Source of the DNA: Brevundimonas vesicularis
GTDB taxonomy: Bacteria > Pseudomonadota > Alphaproteobacteria > Caulobacterales > Caulobacteraceae
NCBI RefSeq assembly: GCF_027105095.1
Contig: NZ_CP114278.1
Span: forward strand, 2,480,001 to 2,544,000
Direction of reading: 5' to 3'
Length of the DNA: 64,000 nucleotides
The notes under the pieces were generated by a model. The model did no database searches and was not told where the DNA came from. It saw nothing but the letters and a program-made list of their open reading frames with translations. Of the stretch, positions 1 to 7,310 are shown in pieces. The number at the start of each line of letters is the position of its first letter. Position 1 is the first letter of the stretch. Position numbers and translations under genes: made by a program.

Positions 1-1220
1 CAGGCCCTAACGGCAAGTTCAGCCGCTACTCTCTGGCCGGCTTCTGGCAGCATCAGTTCAGCCAGGAACTGCAGGCCGTCGGCTCGCTGGGCGACAGCAT
101 CGACTACGTCGGCGGCGTCTTCTACTTCAAGGAAACCGTCTCGGACGACGCATCCACGCCTTCCACGAACCAGTGGAACGCCGACGGCACGGGCTACACC
201 ATCCTGGACCCCACCCCGACGATCCGCGGCTTCCGCTCGCTGGACCGCAAATCGACCGCCCATTCGGAATCCAAGGCCATCTACGGCCAGGCGACCTGGA
301 CCCCGGCCAGCATGGACGCGCTGCACCTGACGGTCGGCGGGCGCTACACCTGGGACGACAAGGACGGCAAGCTGGAGGTCGTCAACAACGCCGCCACCAA
401 CCTGACCTTCAGCTCCAAGGTCGATCGCTTCGATCCGCTGGTCACCCTGGCCTATGACGTCAGCAACAACATCAACGTCTACGGCAAGTATTCGACCGGC
501 TACCGCGCCGGTGGCGCCTCCTCGCGCTCGCTGACCTACCGTTCGTTCGATCCCGAAGAGGTCAAGGCCTACGAAATTGGCCTGAAGAGCGACCTGTTCG
601 ACCGTCGCGTCCGCTTCAACGCCGCCGTCTACGCCATGGACCGCACCGACAGCCAGATCGACTTCAGCCTGGTCACCGTCCAGGGCGCCTCGACCCGCAA
701 CACGCTGGAAACGATCAACGCTCCGGGCACCACGAAAATCCGCGGCGTCGAGCTGGAAGGTCAGCTCCGGGCGACCGACAATCTGACCCTGTCGGCTTCT
801 TACGCCTATACGGACGCCAAGGTGCCGGACACGGTCAACCCGTTCAACGGCCAGGTTCAGCAGGTCTTCATCGCCTATACGCCTGAGAACGCCGGCAGCG
901 TCGCCGCCGACTGGAACTCGCCCTTCATGGGCGCGACCCTGAAGGCGCACATCGACGCCAACTACGCCGATGCGGCCCACAGCTTCGAGCAGTTCGCGAT
1001 CAAGGCCGACTCGTCCTTCGTCGTGAACGCCCGCGTCGCCATCGCCGACATCACGACCCGCGACGGCGGTCCGCTGCTGGAAGTGGCCCTGTGGTCGCGC
1101 AACCTGCTGGACGAGACCTACGTCTATCGCCGCGATCCGTCGAACCGGAACACCCTGGGCGACTACGGCAACTTCAACAACCCGCGCACCTTCGGCATCG
1201 AGCTGCGCGCCTCCTACTAA
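1..1220 (+). CDS. TonB-dependent receptor, C-terminal part (5' end outside window)
   Basis: The reading frame is open from the first base to a TAA at 1218-1220 and encodes about 405 residues of an outer-membrane beta-barrel. Alternating aromatic and polar strands, TonB-receptor phrases such as YGKYSTGYRAGG, EEVKAYEIGLKSDLFDRRVRFNAAVY and RNLLDETYVYR, and a C-terminal aromatic residue (LRASY) match the barrel domain of the family. Receptors of this class import siderophores, cobalamin or glycans using TonB energy. The plug domain and TonB box lie upstream, so the substrate cannot be judged. A strong terminator follows directly, so this is the last gene of its transcript. Confidence 0.93.
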   Translation, partial: GPNGKFSRYSLAGFWQHQFSQELQAVGSLGDSIDYVGGVFYFKETVSDDASTPSTNQWNADGTGYTILDPTPTIRGFRSLDRKSTAHSESKAIYGQATWTPASMDALHLTVGGRYTWDDKDGKLEVVNNAATNLTFSSKVDRFDPLVTLAYDVSNNINVYGKYSTGYRAGGASSRSLTYRSFDPEEVKAYEIGLKSDLFDRRVRFNAAVYAMDRTDSQIDFSLVTVQGASTRNTLETINAPGTTKIRGVELEGQLRATDNLTLSASYAYTDAKVPDTVNPFNGQVQQVFIAYTPENAGSVAADWNSPFMGATLKAHIDANYADAAHSFEQFAIKADSSFVVNARVAIADITTRDGGPLLEVALWSRNLLDETYVYRRDPSNRNTLGDYGNFNNPRTFGIELRASY

Positions 1221-1245
1221 GCGTTCCTCCCGAACGAACGACTGG

Positions 1246-1276
1246 CCCCCTTCCGCCTTGGCGGAAGGGGGTTTTT
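1246..1276 (+). terminator. Rho-independent terminator after the TonB receptor
   Basis: An 11-bp perfect stem (CCCCCTTCCGC at 1246-1256, GCGGAAGGGGG at 1261-1271) with a 4-base loop is followed by five T. It lies 25 bp after the receptor stop codon. Confidence 0.9.
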
Positions 1277-1384
1277 CTTCGTCTGCGTGAAAGCTTTGCG
1301 ACGGCGATATGAAACTTCACCGCAGCCGTCCGGTTTTGCTGGACGACGCGACGATCTGGCGCGATGGCGGCTTTCGGAGACGCC

Positions 1385-2074
1385 ATGAGCAGCCTGATCC
1401 TGATCGCCGATGACGCCGCCGAGGGCGTCGAAATCCTGGACGCGGCCCTGCGTCGGGACGGCTTTCGCACCGTCGTCGCCGCCGATGGCCAGCAGGCGGC
1501 CGACCTGCATGCGTCGCTCAAACCCGATCTCGCCCTGCTCAGCGTCCGCTTGCCTGTGCGCGACGGCTGGGATGTGCTGGGCGAACTTCGTCGGCGCGGC
1601 GAAACGCCCGTCATCATGGTCGGCGACCGAGACGAGGCCACAGACAAACTGCAGGCGCTGCGGATCGGGGCGGACGACTATATCGCCAAGCCGTTCAATC
1701 CGGCCGAGGTCGCGGCCTCGATCCAGACCATCCTGCGACGCAGCGGCGGCGGGCGGGCCGCCAAGACACTGCGCGTCGGTCCGTTGGAGGTGCAGTTGGA
1801 AAACTATCTGGCGGCGATCCTGACGCCGTCGGGCAAGCGCCGTCTGGACCTGACCCTGACGGAGTTTCGCATTCTGGCCCACATGGCCCGCACGCCCCTG
1901 CGCGTCTTCAGCCGCAGCGAGATCATGCAAGCCTGCTTCCCCAATCAGGCGGTTCTGGAACGCACGATCGACAGCCACGTCAGCCACCTGCGCCGCAAGC
2001 TGGACGCCGCCGACGCCGCCGGCTTGCTGACCAATGTGCGTGGGGTCGGATACCGGCTCGAGGCCGAGGTCTGA
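1385..2074 (+). CDS. OmpR/PhoB-type response regulator with Ser at the phospho-acceptor position
   Basis: A 229-residue protein with an N-terminal receiver domain (about 1-120) and a C-terminal winged-helix DNA-binding domain (about 130-229; LDLTLTEFRILAHMA, TIDSHVSHLRRKLD, VRGVGYRLE). Acidic residues of the receiver (ADD near residue 10) and the conserved Lys (AKPF) are present. The usual LLD phospho-acceptor reads LLSVRLP, with AGC (Ser53) at 1541-1543. The start at 1385 has a GGAG 6 bases upstream; a start at 1364 would add MAAFGDA without a comparable ribosome site. No histidine kinase is adjacent. Likely a DNA-binding regulator not switched by Asp phosphorylation; its target is unknown. 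Confidence 0.9.
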   Translation: MSSLILIADDAAEGVEILDAALRRDGFRTVVAADGQQAADLHASLKPDLALLSVRLPVRDGWDVLGELRRRGETPVIMVGDRDEATDKLQALRIGADDYIAKPFNPAEVAASIQTILRRSGGGRAAKTLRVGPLEVQLENYLAAILTPSGKRRLDLTLTEFRILAHMARTPLRVFSRSEIMQACFPNQAVLERTIDSHVSHLRRKLDAADAAGLLTNVRGVGYRLEAEV

Positions 2075-2080
2075 TCGCGC

Positions 2081-2431
2081 TCACGCCGCTACGGCAAAGA
2101 CCCTCAGCCGATGGCCGTCCGGATCGCCCGCCACGAAGCTGCGGACCGGCGCGGCGTCCGTTGGCGGCGTCAGAATGCGCGCCCCGCGATCCCACCAGTC
2201 TATATGCGCCTGATCCACCGCCTCGGCGCCCTCCAGCGGAAAGTCGACCTCGCACACCTCGCGCCGATCGCCGGCACGCCGCAACAGCCCCAATGCCCGA
2301 CCAGACGTCAGCTTGAACAAGGCCCGGTCCGGTCCCGCCATCACCGGCCGACAACCCAGCAGGCTGGCATAGAAGCGCGCGCTGATTTCCGGATCCGCGA
2401 CGGCCAAAAGAATATCCTCGATCTCGCTCAT
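2081..2431 (-). CDS. VOC (glyoxalase/bleomycin resistance) family protein
   Basis: A 116-residue protein with one vicinal-oxygen-chelate half: ISARFYASLLGCRPV near the N terminus and FVAGDPDGHRLRVFAVAA at the end, the pattern of the second beta-alpha-beta-beta-beta module. It follows the WYL regulator gene by 62 bp on the same strand, and regulator plus small VOC protein is a common pairing. It may modify or bind a small electrophile, but the substrate is not predictable. It converges on the response regulator gene with 6 bp between stops. Confidence 0.85.
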   Translation of the reverse strand: MSEIEDILLAVADPEISARFYASLLGCRPVMAGPDRALFKLTSGRALGLLRRAGDRREVCEVDFPLEGAEAVDQAHIDWWDRGARILTPPTDAAPVRSFVAGDPDGHRLRVFAVAA

Positions 2432-2493
2432 CAGCCCGGCCCCTTTGTGTTTCCAACACTTCGAACCCTAGCCTTCGCTGCTGCCAGTTTCCG

Positions 2494-3195
2494 TCAGCAG
2501 CCGCCGCCCGACTTCGATCTTTCATGCGCCTCGCGCCAGGTCTTCATCAGCGCCTGACGACGCGTTGGATAGCGCGCCTCCATCACCTCCGCCTCGACGA
2601 TGCGGTCGGTGCGGAAACTGCGGAAATCACCGCGCAGTTCGCACCACGCGATCAGCAATCGCACCCGATCGAAGAAAGCCAGGGCGAACGGCCAGACGAC
2701 ACGCTCGGACGCCGACCCTGCCTCGTCGCGGTAACACAGCTTCAGCCGGCGCTCGGTGCGGATCGCTTTTCTTAATAAGGCCGGATCGACTCGATCCGCC
2801 GGGAACGGTTCTCCCGGCACGACCAGCAGGGCCGATGTGTCCATCTCGTCGCGCAGGTCGGGCGGCAGCACCGCCGAGATCCGTCCGAGCGCCGCCAGCG
2901 CCGCATCGCGCATGCGCGGATCGGCGCGGTCCGCCACCCAGCGTGATCCCAGCACCAGGGCCTCGATCTCTTCCGGCGTGAACATCAACGGCGGCAGCAT
3001 GAAGCCCGGCTTCAACACATAGCCGACCCCCGCCTCCCCCTCGATCGTCGCGCCTTGCGCCTGCAGGCTGGCGATGTCGCGATAAAGCGTCCGCAGACTG
3101 ACGCCCATCTCCGCGGCCAACACCTGCCCGCTCACCGGCCGACGATGCCGCCGCAGGACGTTCAGTAGATCGAGAAGGCGTTCGGAGCGTGACAC
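2494..3195 (-). CDS. YafY-type HTH/WYL transcriptional regulator
   Basis: A 233-residue protein. Residues about 1-60 form an HTH_11 winged helix (VSGQVLAAEMGVSLRTLYRDIASLQAQGA), and residues about 140-215 form a WYL domain (LKLCYRDEAGSASERVVWPFALAFFDRVRLLIAWCELRGDFRSFR). Family members bind a ligand, often nucleic acid or a nucleotide, through the WYL pocket and act mainly as repressors. The start codon is GTG at 3193-3195. It is probably transcribed with the downstream VOC gene. Confidence 0.9.
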   Translation of the reverse strand: MSRSERLLDLLNVLRRHRRPVSGQVLAAEMGVSLRTLYRDIASLQAQGATIEGEAGVGYVLKPGFMLPPLMFTPEEIEALVLGSRWVADRADPRMRDAALAALGRISAVLPPDLRDEMDTSALLVVPGEPFPADRVDPALLRKAIRTERRLKLCYRDEAGSASERVVWPFALAFFDRVRLLIAWCELRGDFRSFRTDRIVEAEVMEARYPTRRQALMKTWREAHERSKSGGGC

Positions 3196-3271
3196 CCCGC
3201 GATCCTAGCAGCGCTACTGCCAGAAAGCGTCAGCAGGGCGGCGACACGGGCATAGTTATTGGCTCGCCGTA

Positions 3272-3514
3272 TCAGGACGCGCGGTAAGCGCGATCGCCAC
3301 CCTCGCACGGGCGATAACTGATATCGTATAAGGGGCCGTCTGCGCGACAAGGATAGCAGATGCCCGCGCTCGTGCGGCGCACCTCGATATCGCTTTGGGA
3401 ACTGGTTGCCAGCAACCGCCTACAGTCATCTTCCATCTTGTAGGTCCAAGCCCCGGCAACAACCGCTGAGACGACCGCGGTCGCGATCAGTGATCTCAAC
3501 ATCAAACGCTTCAT
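3272..3514 (-). CDS. small exported or membrane-anchored hypothetical protein
   Basis: An 80-residue protein with a positively charged start and one hydrophobic segment (about residues 3-23, LMLRSLIATAVVSAVVAGAW) resembling a signal anchor. Four Cys follow in the soluble part (DDCRR, GICYPCRAD, RPCEGG), suggesting disulfides outside the cytoplasm. It starts 18 bp downstream of the HxlR stop codon on the same strand and may be cotranscribed. I do not recognise a family. The region is somewhat more AT-rich than its neighbours. Confidence 0.5.
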   Translation of the reverse strand: MKRLMLRSLIATAVVSAVVAGAWTYKMEDDCRRLLATSSQSDIEVRRTSAGICYPCRADGPLYDISYRPCEGGDRAYRAS

Positions 3515-3532
3515 GGTCTGACGCAGCGCCCT

Positions 3533-4021
3533 CTAAGCCGCTTCCTTGGGCATCACATCGCCGACTGTCGGCCGGTTCTCCGCGCGAGTCAGGGCGATGT
3601 CTCTGGGCTTGACGATCTCGCCGCAACAGCCACAGGCGATGCGCGGGGTCAGGGAATCGCCGCAGGTCTTGTGGACCATGTCGATGCCGCTGTCGGCGTC
3701 GCCATAGACGTGTTTGTTGCCCCAGCCGTGTAGTGTGACCAGAACGCCGTACAGATCCTTGCCTTTGGCGGTCAGGACATATTCGTTGCGCGGCGGGCGT
3801 TCGGAATACAGGCGCGGCTCCAGCACGCCGTGCTGGACCAGGCTTTTGAGCCGTGCGGCCAAGACATTGCGCGCCACGCCCAGATTGTCTTGCCACTGTT
3901 CGAACCGGCTGACGCCGTTGAAGGCGTCGCGAATGACTAACAGGGTCCAGGGATCGCCGATCACCTCAAGCGTGGCGGCGATGGAGCAGCTTTGGCGGCT
4001 GTAGTCGGCGGTGCGTCCCAT
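3533..4021 (-). CDS. HxlR family transcriptional regulator
   Basis: A 162-residue winged-helix protein. The N-terminal part has the HxlR signature: CSIAATLEVIGDPWTLLVIRDAFNGVSRFEQ, ARNVLAARLKSLVQHGVLEPRLYSERPPRNEYVLTAKG. The C-terminal tail carries a CGCC motif and an earlier Cys (HKTCGD), which could be redox- or metal-responsive. HxlR proteins often respond to aldehydes, quinones or oxidants. It is divergent from the thioesterase-like gene at 4202, a candidate target. Confidence 0.9.
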   Translation of the reverse strand: MGRTADYSRQSCSIAATLEVIGDPWTLLVIRDAFNGVSRFEQWQDNLGVARNVLAARLKSLVQHGVLEPRLYSERPPRNEYVLTAKGKDLYGVLVTLHGWGNKHVYGDADSGIDMVHKTCGDSLTPRIACGCCGEIVKPRDIALTRAENRPTVGDVMPKEAA

Positions 4022-4201
4022 AGGCGCGAAAGTGACGCCACGTCAGGCATTTGGCAAGGGTTGCAAATCCGAACGCTCCAAGTCAGTTGTGTTTCGCAAC
4101 GGACGCGCAAGCCTCCCGGTTCGCCGCCTTGTTCCTTGGACTTCGGCAGGAGATCTTCATCAGGTCTTCCGCCGCTTCTTCGCCTGACGCAGGATTGCGC
4201 A

Positions 4202-5050
4202 ATGACGCCGCCCATTTCCCTCGATGCCGCCCTCACCTTCCAGCTCCTCGACGATGGCGGTTTGTCCGCGCCTGTGCCGGGTCATTTTTCAAATGGCCCA
4301 TCGAGCATGACGCCGGAGAAGGGCTTTCCGTTCGGCGGGCTGCTGGCGGCCCTGTGCGCTCAGTCGATGCGACAGGGACTGGCGCTGACCGCGCCCCTTC
4401 GAACCCTGTCGGTCCAATATCTGTCAGCGGCAAGGTTCGGCGAACAGGTCGCCTTTCGCCCTCGCCTGCTGCGCGGCGGCCGTAACGTGCTGTATGCCGC
4501 GGTCGAGGCCCAGCAGGACGGGCGCATGACCCACCACGCCACCGGCGCCTATGGGCTGGACGCCGCGCCGCCTCCGCTGACGCCGTTGCACGCGCCGCCA
4601 CCGCCGCTGGATGAACTGGACCCCAAGGCCACCATACGCGGGACGATGTCGCCGCATTTCGCCCAGCACGTCGAATACCGCTTCGACGGCGGCCCCAACA
4701 TCCTGGGCGGCAATGAGGGCAAGCCGGTGATCGAGCGCACCTGGATGCGGATGGCCGACGGCCGGCCCTTGGATGAGGTCGGCCTGTGCTACCTGCTGGA
4801 CGCGCTGTACCCGCCCGCCTGGACCGCATCCAAGACGCCGAGCGCCATGACCACCGTCGATCTGCGCATCGACATCCTGACCGATCCAACGCCACAGACC
4901 GCGCCGGACGGCTGGGCCTTCTTCGAGTTCAGGATGCTGGACCTCGGCCTGGGCTGGACGGTGGACGAGGCGATCGCCTGGGGCGCTGATGGAACGCCGC
5001 TGGCCCTGTCGCGCCAGCGGCGCAAACTGCTGCCGCAACGTCCCGCCTGA
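4202..5050 (+). CDS. acyl-CoA thioesterase domain protein (TesB-like double hotdog)
   Basis: A 282-residue protein. An N-terminal hotdog (GHFSNGPSSMTPEKGFPFGGLLAALCAQSM, LRTLSVQYLSAARFGEQVAFRPRLLRGGRN) and a C-terminal hotdog (MTTVDLRIDIL, GWAFFEFRMLDLGLGWTVDEAIAWGADG) match TesB-like 4HBT_3 proteins, which hydrolyse acyl-CoA thioesters. The start at 4202 has AGGA 7 bases upstream; earlier in-frame ATGs lie in the HxlR promoter region. It is divergent from the HxlR regulator. Confidence 0.82.
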   Translation: MTPPISLDAALTFQLLDDGGLSAPVPGHFSNGPSSMTPEKGFPFGGLLAALCAQSMRQGLALTAPLRTLSVQYLSAARFGEQVAFRPRLLRGGRNVLYAAVEAQQDGRMTHHATGAYGLDAAPPPLTPLHAPPPPLDELDPKATIRGTMSPHFAQHVEYRFDGGPNILGGNEGKPVIERTWMRMADGRPLDEVGLCYLLDALYPPAWTASKTPSAMTTVDLRIDILTDPTPQTAPDGWAFFEFRMLDLGLGWTVDEAIAWGADGTPLALSRQRRKLLPQRPA

Positions 5051-5106
5051 AGTCAGCCCTCGTTCATCATTATCGACGACTATTCCAAATCTCTGGAGAG
5101 TCGCCC

Positions 5107-5385
5107 ATGCGTCGTCGAAATCGCCTCGTTTCCGTATCCCAAGTCGTCGTTGTGCTGGGCGGTTGTCTGATGCTGCAGGGCTGCCTTGTCGGCGCCGTCG
5201 TCGGCGGGACCGCTGCGGTCGTCGGCGGGACGGCGAAAGCCACCGGCGCGGTCGTCGGCGCCGGTTTCGACGCCGTCACCACCTCGGACGAGGAAACCAA
5301 ACTGCGTCGCGAGCGTGAACAGCGCGACTATGAACGCGAACAACGCCGCTGCGAACAGCGCCAGCGTCAGGGCAAACGCTGCTAG
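5107..5385 (+). CDS. small putative lipoprotein with Gly-rich segment and charged tail
   Basis: A 92-residue protein with a basic N terminus and hydrophobic core ending in possible lipobox Cys residues (LGGC at C20, or LQGC at C26). A Gly/Ala/Val-rich stretch with GG repeats (about 28-54) follows, resembling glycine-zipper membrane-inserting segments. The C-terminal 35 residues are almost entirely Arg, Glu and Gln and probably helical or disordered. It is probably anchored in the envelope; function unknown. It converges with queD, 1 bp between stops. Confidence 0.72.
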   Translation: MRRRNRLVSVSQVVVVLGGCLMLQGCLVGAVVGGTAAVVGGTAKATGAVVGAGFDAVTTSDEETKLRREREQRDYEREQRRCEQRQRQGKRC

Positions 5386-5386
5386 G

Positions 5387-5755
5387 TCAGAGACTTAGAA
5401 CGCACCGCTCGTTGATCGTCGGCCGCGCCACCTGAATTCGGCAAAGGCCCGGCCACTCGGGTTTCAGCGTCTTGGCGAACCACAGGCACAGGTTTTCCAG
5501 ACTGGGCAGCTCCAGACCCTCGTGCTCGTTCAGCATGCCGTGATCCAGCGTCTCGGCCGCCGCTTTAAGCGCCCGGTCAAGCGCACCCAGGTCCGCCACC
5601 CAGCCGTGTTCGACGTCCAGCACCTCGGACCGCACCGTCGCTTCGACCGTGAAGGAATGGCCGTGGACGCGGCGATAGATGCTGCCCTCAGGCTCGTTCG
5701 GGAAGTGATGGGCGGCGTCGAAGGTCGCCTGTTTGGTGATCTCAAAGACGGGCAT
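5387..5755 (-). CDS. queD: QueD-like 6-carboxy-5,6,7,8-tetrahydropterin synthase
   Basis: A 122-residue member of the PTPS/QueD family, which converts 7,8-dihydroneopterin triphosphate to 6-carboxytetrahydropterin in queuosine synthesis. The zinc ligands are visible: H16 (FDAAH) and H31/H33 (VHGHSF). The residue aligned by eye with the catalytic Cys27 of E. coli QueD is Tyr27 (SIYRRVHGH), which is unusual. The start overlaps the queE stop as TAATG, so translation is probably coupled. The Met at 5755 fits family length; an upstream Met lies inside queE. Confidence 0.88.
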   Translation of the reverse strand: MPVFEITKQATFDAAHHFPNEPEGSIYRRVHGHSFTVEATVRSEVLDVEHGWVADLGALDRALKAAAETLDHGMLNEHEGLELPSLENLCLWFAKTLKPEWPGLCRIQVARPTINERCVLSL

Positions 5756-6390
5756 TAGCGGACGCCGATGTATTTGTGGGTCTGGACGCTCAGGCGCCAC
5801 TGCGGGTGGGTCAGGCAATATTCGATGGCGGCGGCGGTGTTCTCCACCTGATCTGGCCCATCCATCGGCTGAAGCCAGAACCGTTCGAAATCCAGGTGTT
5901 CGAACCGATCCGGCATGGCCTTGGGCTGGGGGAAGACCAGCTTCAGCTCGGTGCCTCGCGTCTGCACCACATCCGCGTCGGCCTTGGGACTGATGCAGAT
6001 CCAGTCGACGCCGGCGGGGGCCAACAAGGTGCCATTCGACTCGATGGCGATCTCGAAACCTCGCGCATGCAGCGCGTCAATCAGCGGCGCATCCAGTTGC
6101 AGCAAGGGCTCTCCGCCGGTGCAGACCACCAGTTTCGGATCACCTTCACGCCCGCGCCACATCGCCGCGACATGATCGGCCAGCAGGTCCGCCGTCGCGA
6201 ACTTGCCGCCCCCGTCCCCGTCCACCCCGACAAAGTCGGTGTCGCAGAAGGTGCAGACGGCGCTGGCCCGATCCTGCTCGCGACCGCTCCACAGATTGCA
6301 GCCGGCGAATCGCAGGAAGACCGCCGGCCGCCCCGCCTGTCCGCCCTCGCCTTGAACCGTCAGGAACACTTCCTTGGCCGAATAGGTCAT
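5755..6390 (-). CDS. queE: 7-carboxy-7-deazaguanine synthase QueE (radical SAM)
   Basis: A 211-residue radical SAM enzyme that converts 6-carboxytetrahydropterin to 7-carboxy-7-deazaguanine. The cluster-binding Cys are C31, C46 and C49 in a C-X14-C-X2-C arrangement (GCNLWSG ... VCTFCD), the expanded spacing known from one QueE subgroup (for example Burkholderia). TGGEPLLQ and SPKA motifs are present. The start at 6390 overlaps the queC stop as ATGA; an alternative Met five codons upstream is less likely. Middle gene of queC-queE-queD. Confidence 0.94.
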   Translation of the reverse strand: MTYSAKEVFLTVQGEGGQAGRPAVFLRFAGCNLWSGREQDRASAVCTFCDTDFVGVDGDGGGKFATADLLADHVAAMWRGREGDPKLVVCTGGEPLLQLDAPLIDALHARGFEIAIESNGTLLAPAGVDWICISPKADADVVQTRGTELKLVFPQPKAMPDRFEHLDFERFWLQPMDGPDQVENTAAAIEYCLTHPQWRLSVQTHKYIGVR

Positions 6391-7118
6391 CGCCCCGACG
6401 CCCATTCGTCATAGCCGGCCGCGCGCAGTTCGCAGGCCGGGCAAGACCCGCAGCCGTAGCCCCAGACGTGTCGATGCGCCCGGTCGCCCTGATAGCAGGT
6501 ATGGCTATCCTCGATGATCAGCTCGATCAGCCTGTCGCCGCCGATCCTGTCCGCCAGCTCCCAGGTCTGGACCTTGGTTAACCACATCAGGGGCGTGTCG
6601 ATGACGACCGGCTTATCCAGCCCCAGCGACAGCGCCCGCGCCATCGCCTCCATGGTCTCGTGGCGGCAATCCGGATAACCCGAATAATCCGTCTCGCACA
6701 TGCCGCCGACCAGCACGTCCAGCCCGCGCCGATCCGCCAGCGCCGCGGCTGCAACCAGGAAGATCAGATTGCGACCTGGCACGAAGGTCGTCGGCAGGCC
6801 GCGCGCGTCCATTTCGATCTTGCGGTCGGCGGTCAGGGCGCTCTCGGCGATCCGGCCGTATCCGGTCAGGTCCACCACATGGTCATCGCCCAGGCGATCG
6901 GCCCACCGCGGCAGGGCCGTCTTCATTCCGTCGCGCACCGCCTGACGGGCCTGCATCTCCACCAGATGGCGCTGGCCATAGTCGAACCCGACCGTCTCCA
7001 CCCGCTCGAACCGCTCCAGCGCCCAGGCCAGGCAGGTCGCGCTGTCCTGCCCGCCGGAGAACAGAACCAGGGCCGTCTTGCTAGCGGTGGGGGAGGTCTT
7101 TTCCAGGATGACGCTCAT
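6387..7118 (-). CDS. queC: 7-cyano-7-deazaguanine synthase QueC
   Basis: A 243-residue ATP-dependent enzyme that makes preQ0 from 7-carboxy-7-deazaguanine. The PP-loop SGGQDS is near residue 20, and the C-terminal zinc site is formed by the Cys cluster in SHTCYQG ... [25 protein letters not shown] and [11 protein letters not shown] are family phrases. I chose MSVILEK at 7118; 13 extra residues are possible from 7157 but lack conservation. It is the first gene of the queC-E-D operon. I saw no preQ1 riboswitch consensus upstream. Confidence 0.95.
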   Translation of the reverse strand: MSVILEKTSPTASKTALVLFSGGQDSATCLAWALERFERVETVGFDYGQRHLVEMQARQAVRDGMKTALPRWADRLGDDHVVDLTGYGRIAESALTADRKIEMDARGLPTTFVPGRNLIFLVAAAALADRRGLDVLVGGMCETDYSGYPDCRHETMEAMARALSLGLDKPVVIDTPLMWLTKVQTWELADRIGGDRLIELIIEDSHTCYQGDRAHRHVWGYGCGSCPACELRAAGYDEWASGR

Positions 7119-7310
7119 GACGAATCTGCGGTCGGCCGTTCGGCCGCGCGCATGCACAAAGGGATGGAGACCCAGATGGGTCGGGCGGGCCTCTTACACC
7201 AGACCCTGCCCGTGAGCAAAAAAGGCGGATTTGCGTCTTGGAAGATACAGCTTAACCAATCCGCAAGCGATTTCGGCTTTTACTCACAATGAGTAGGAGT
7301 TCCAGGCAGT

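Noticed and set aside
7119..7310. preQ1 riboswitch before queC
   Set aside because: No recognisable preQ1 aptamer consensus in this interval by eye; a covariance-model search would be decisive.
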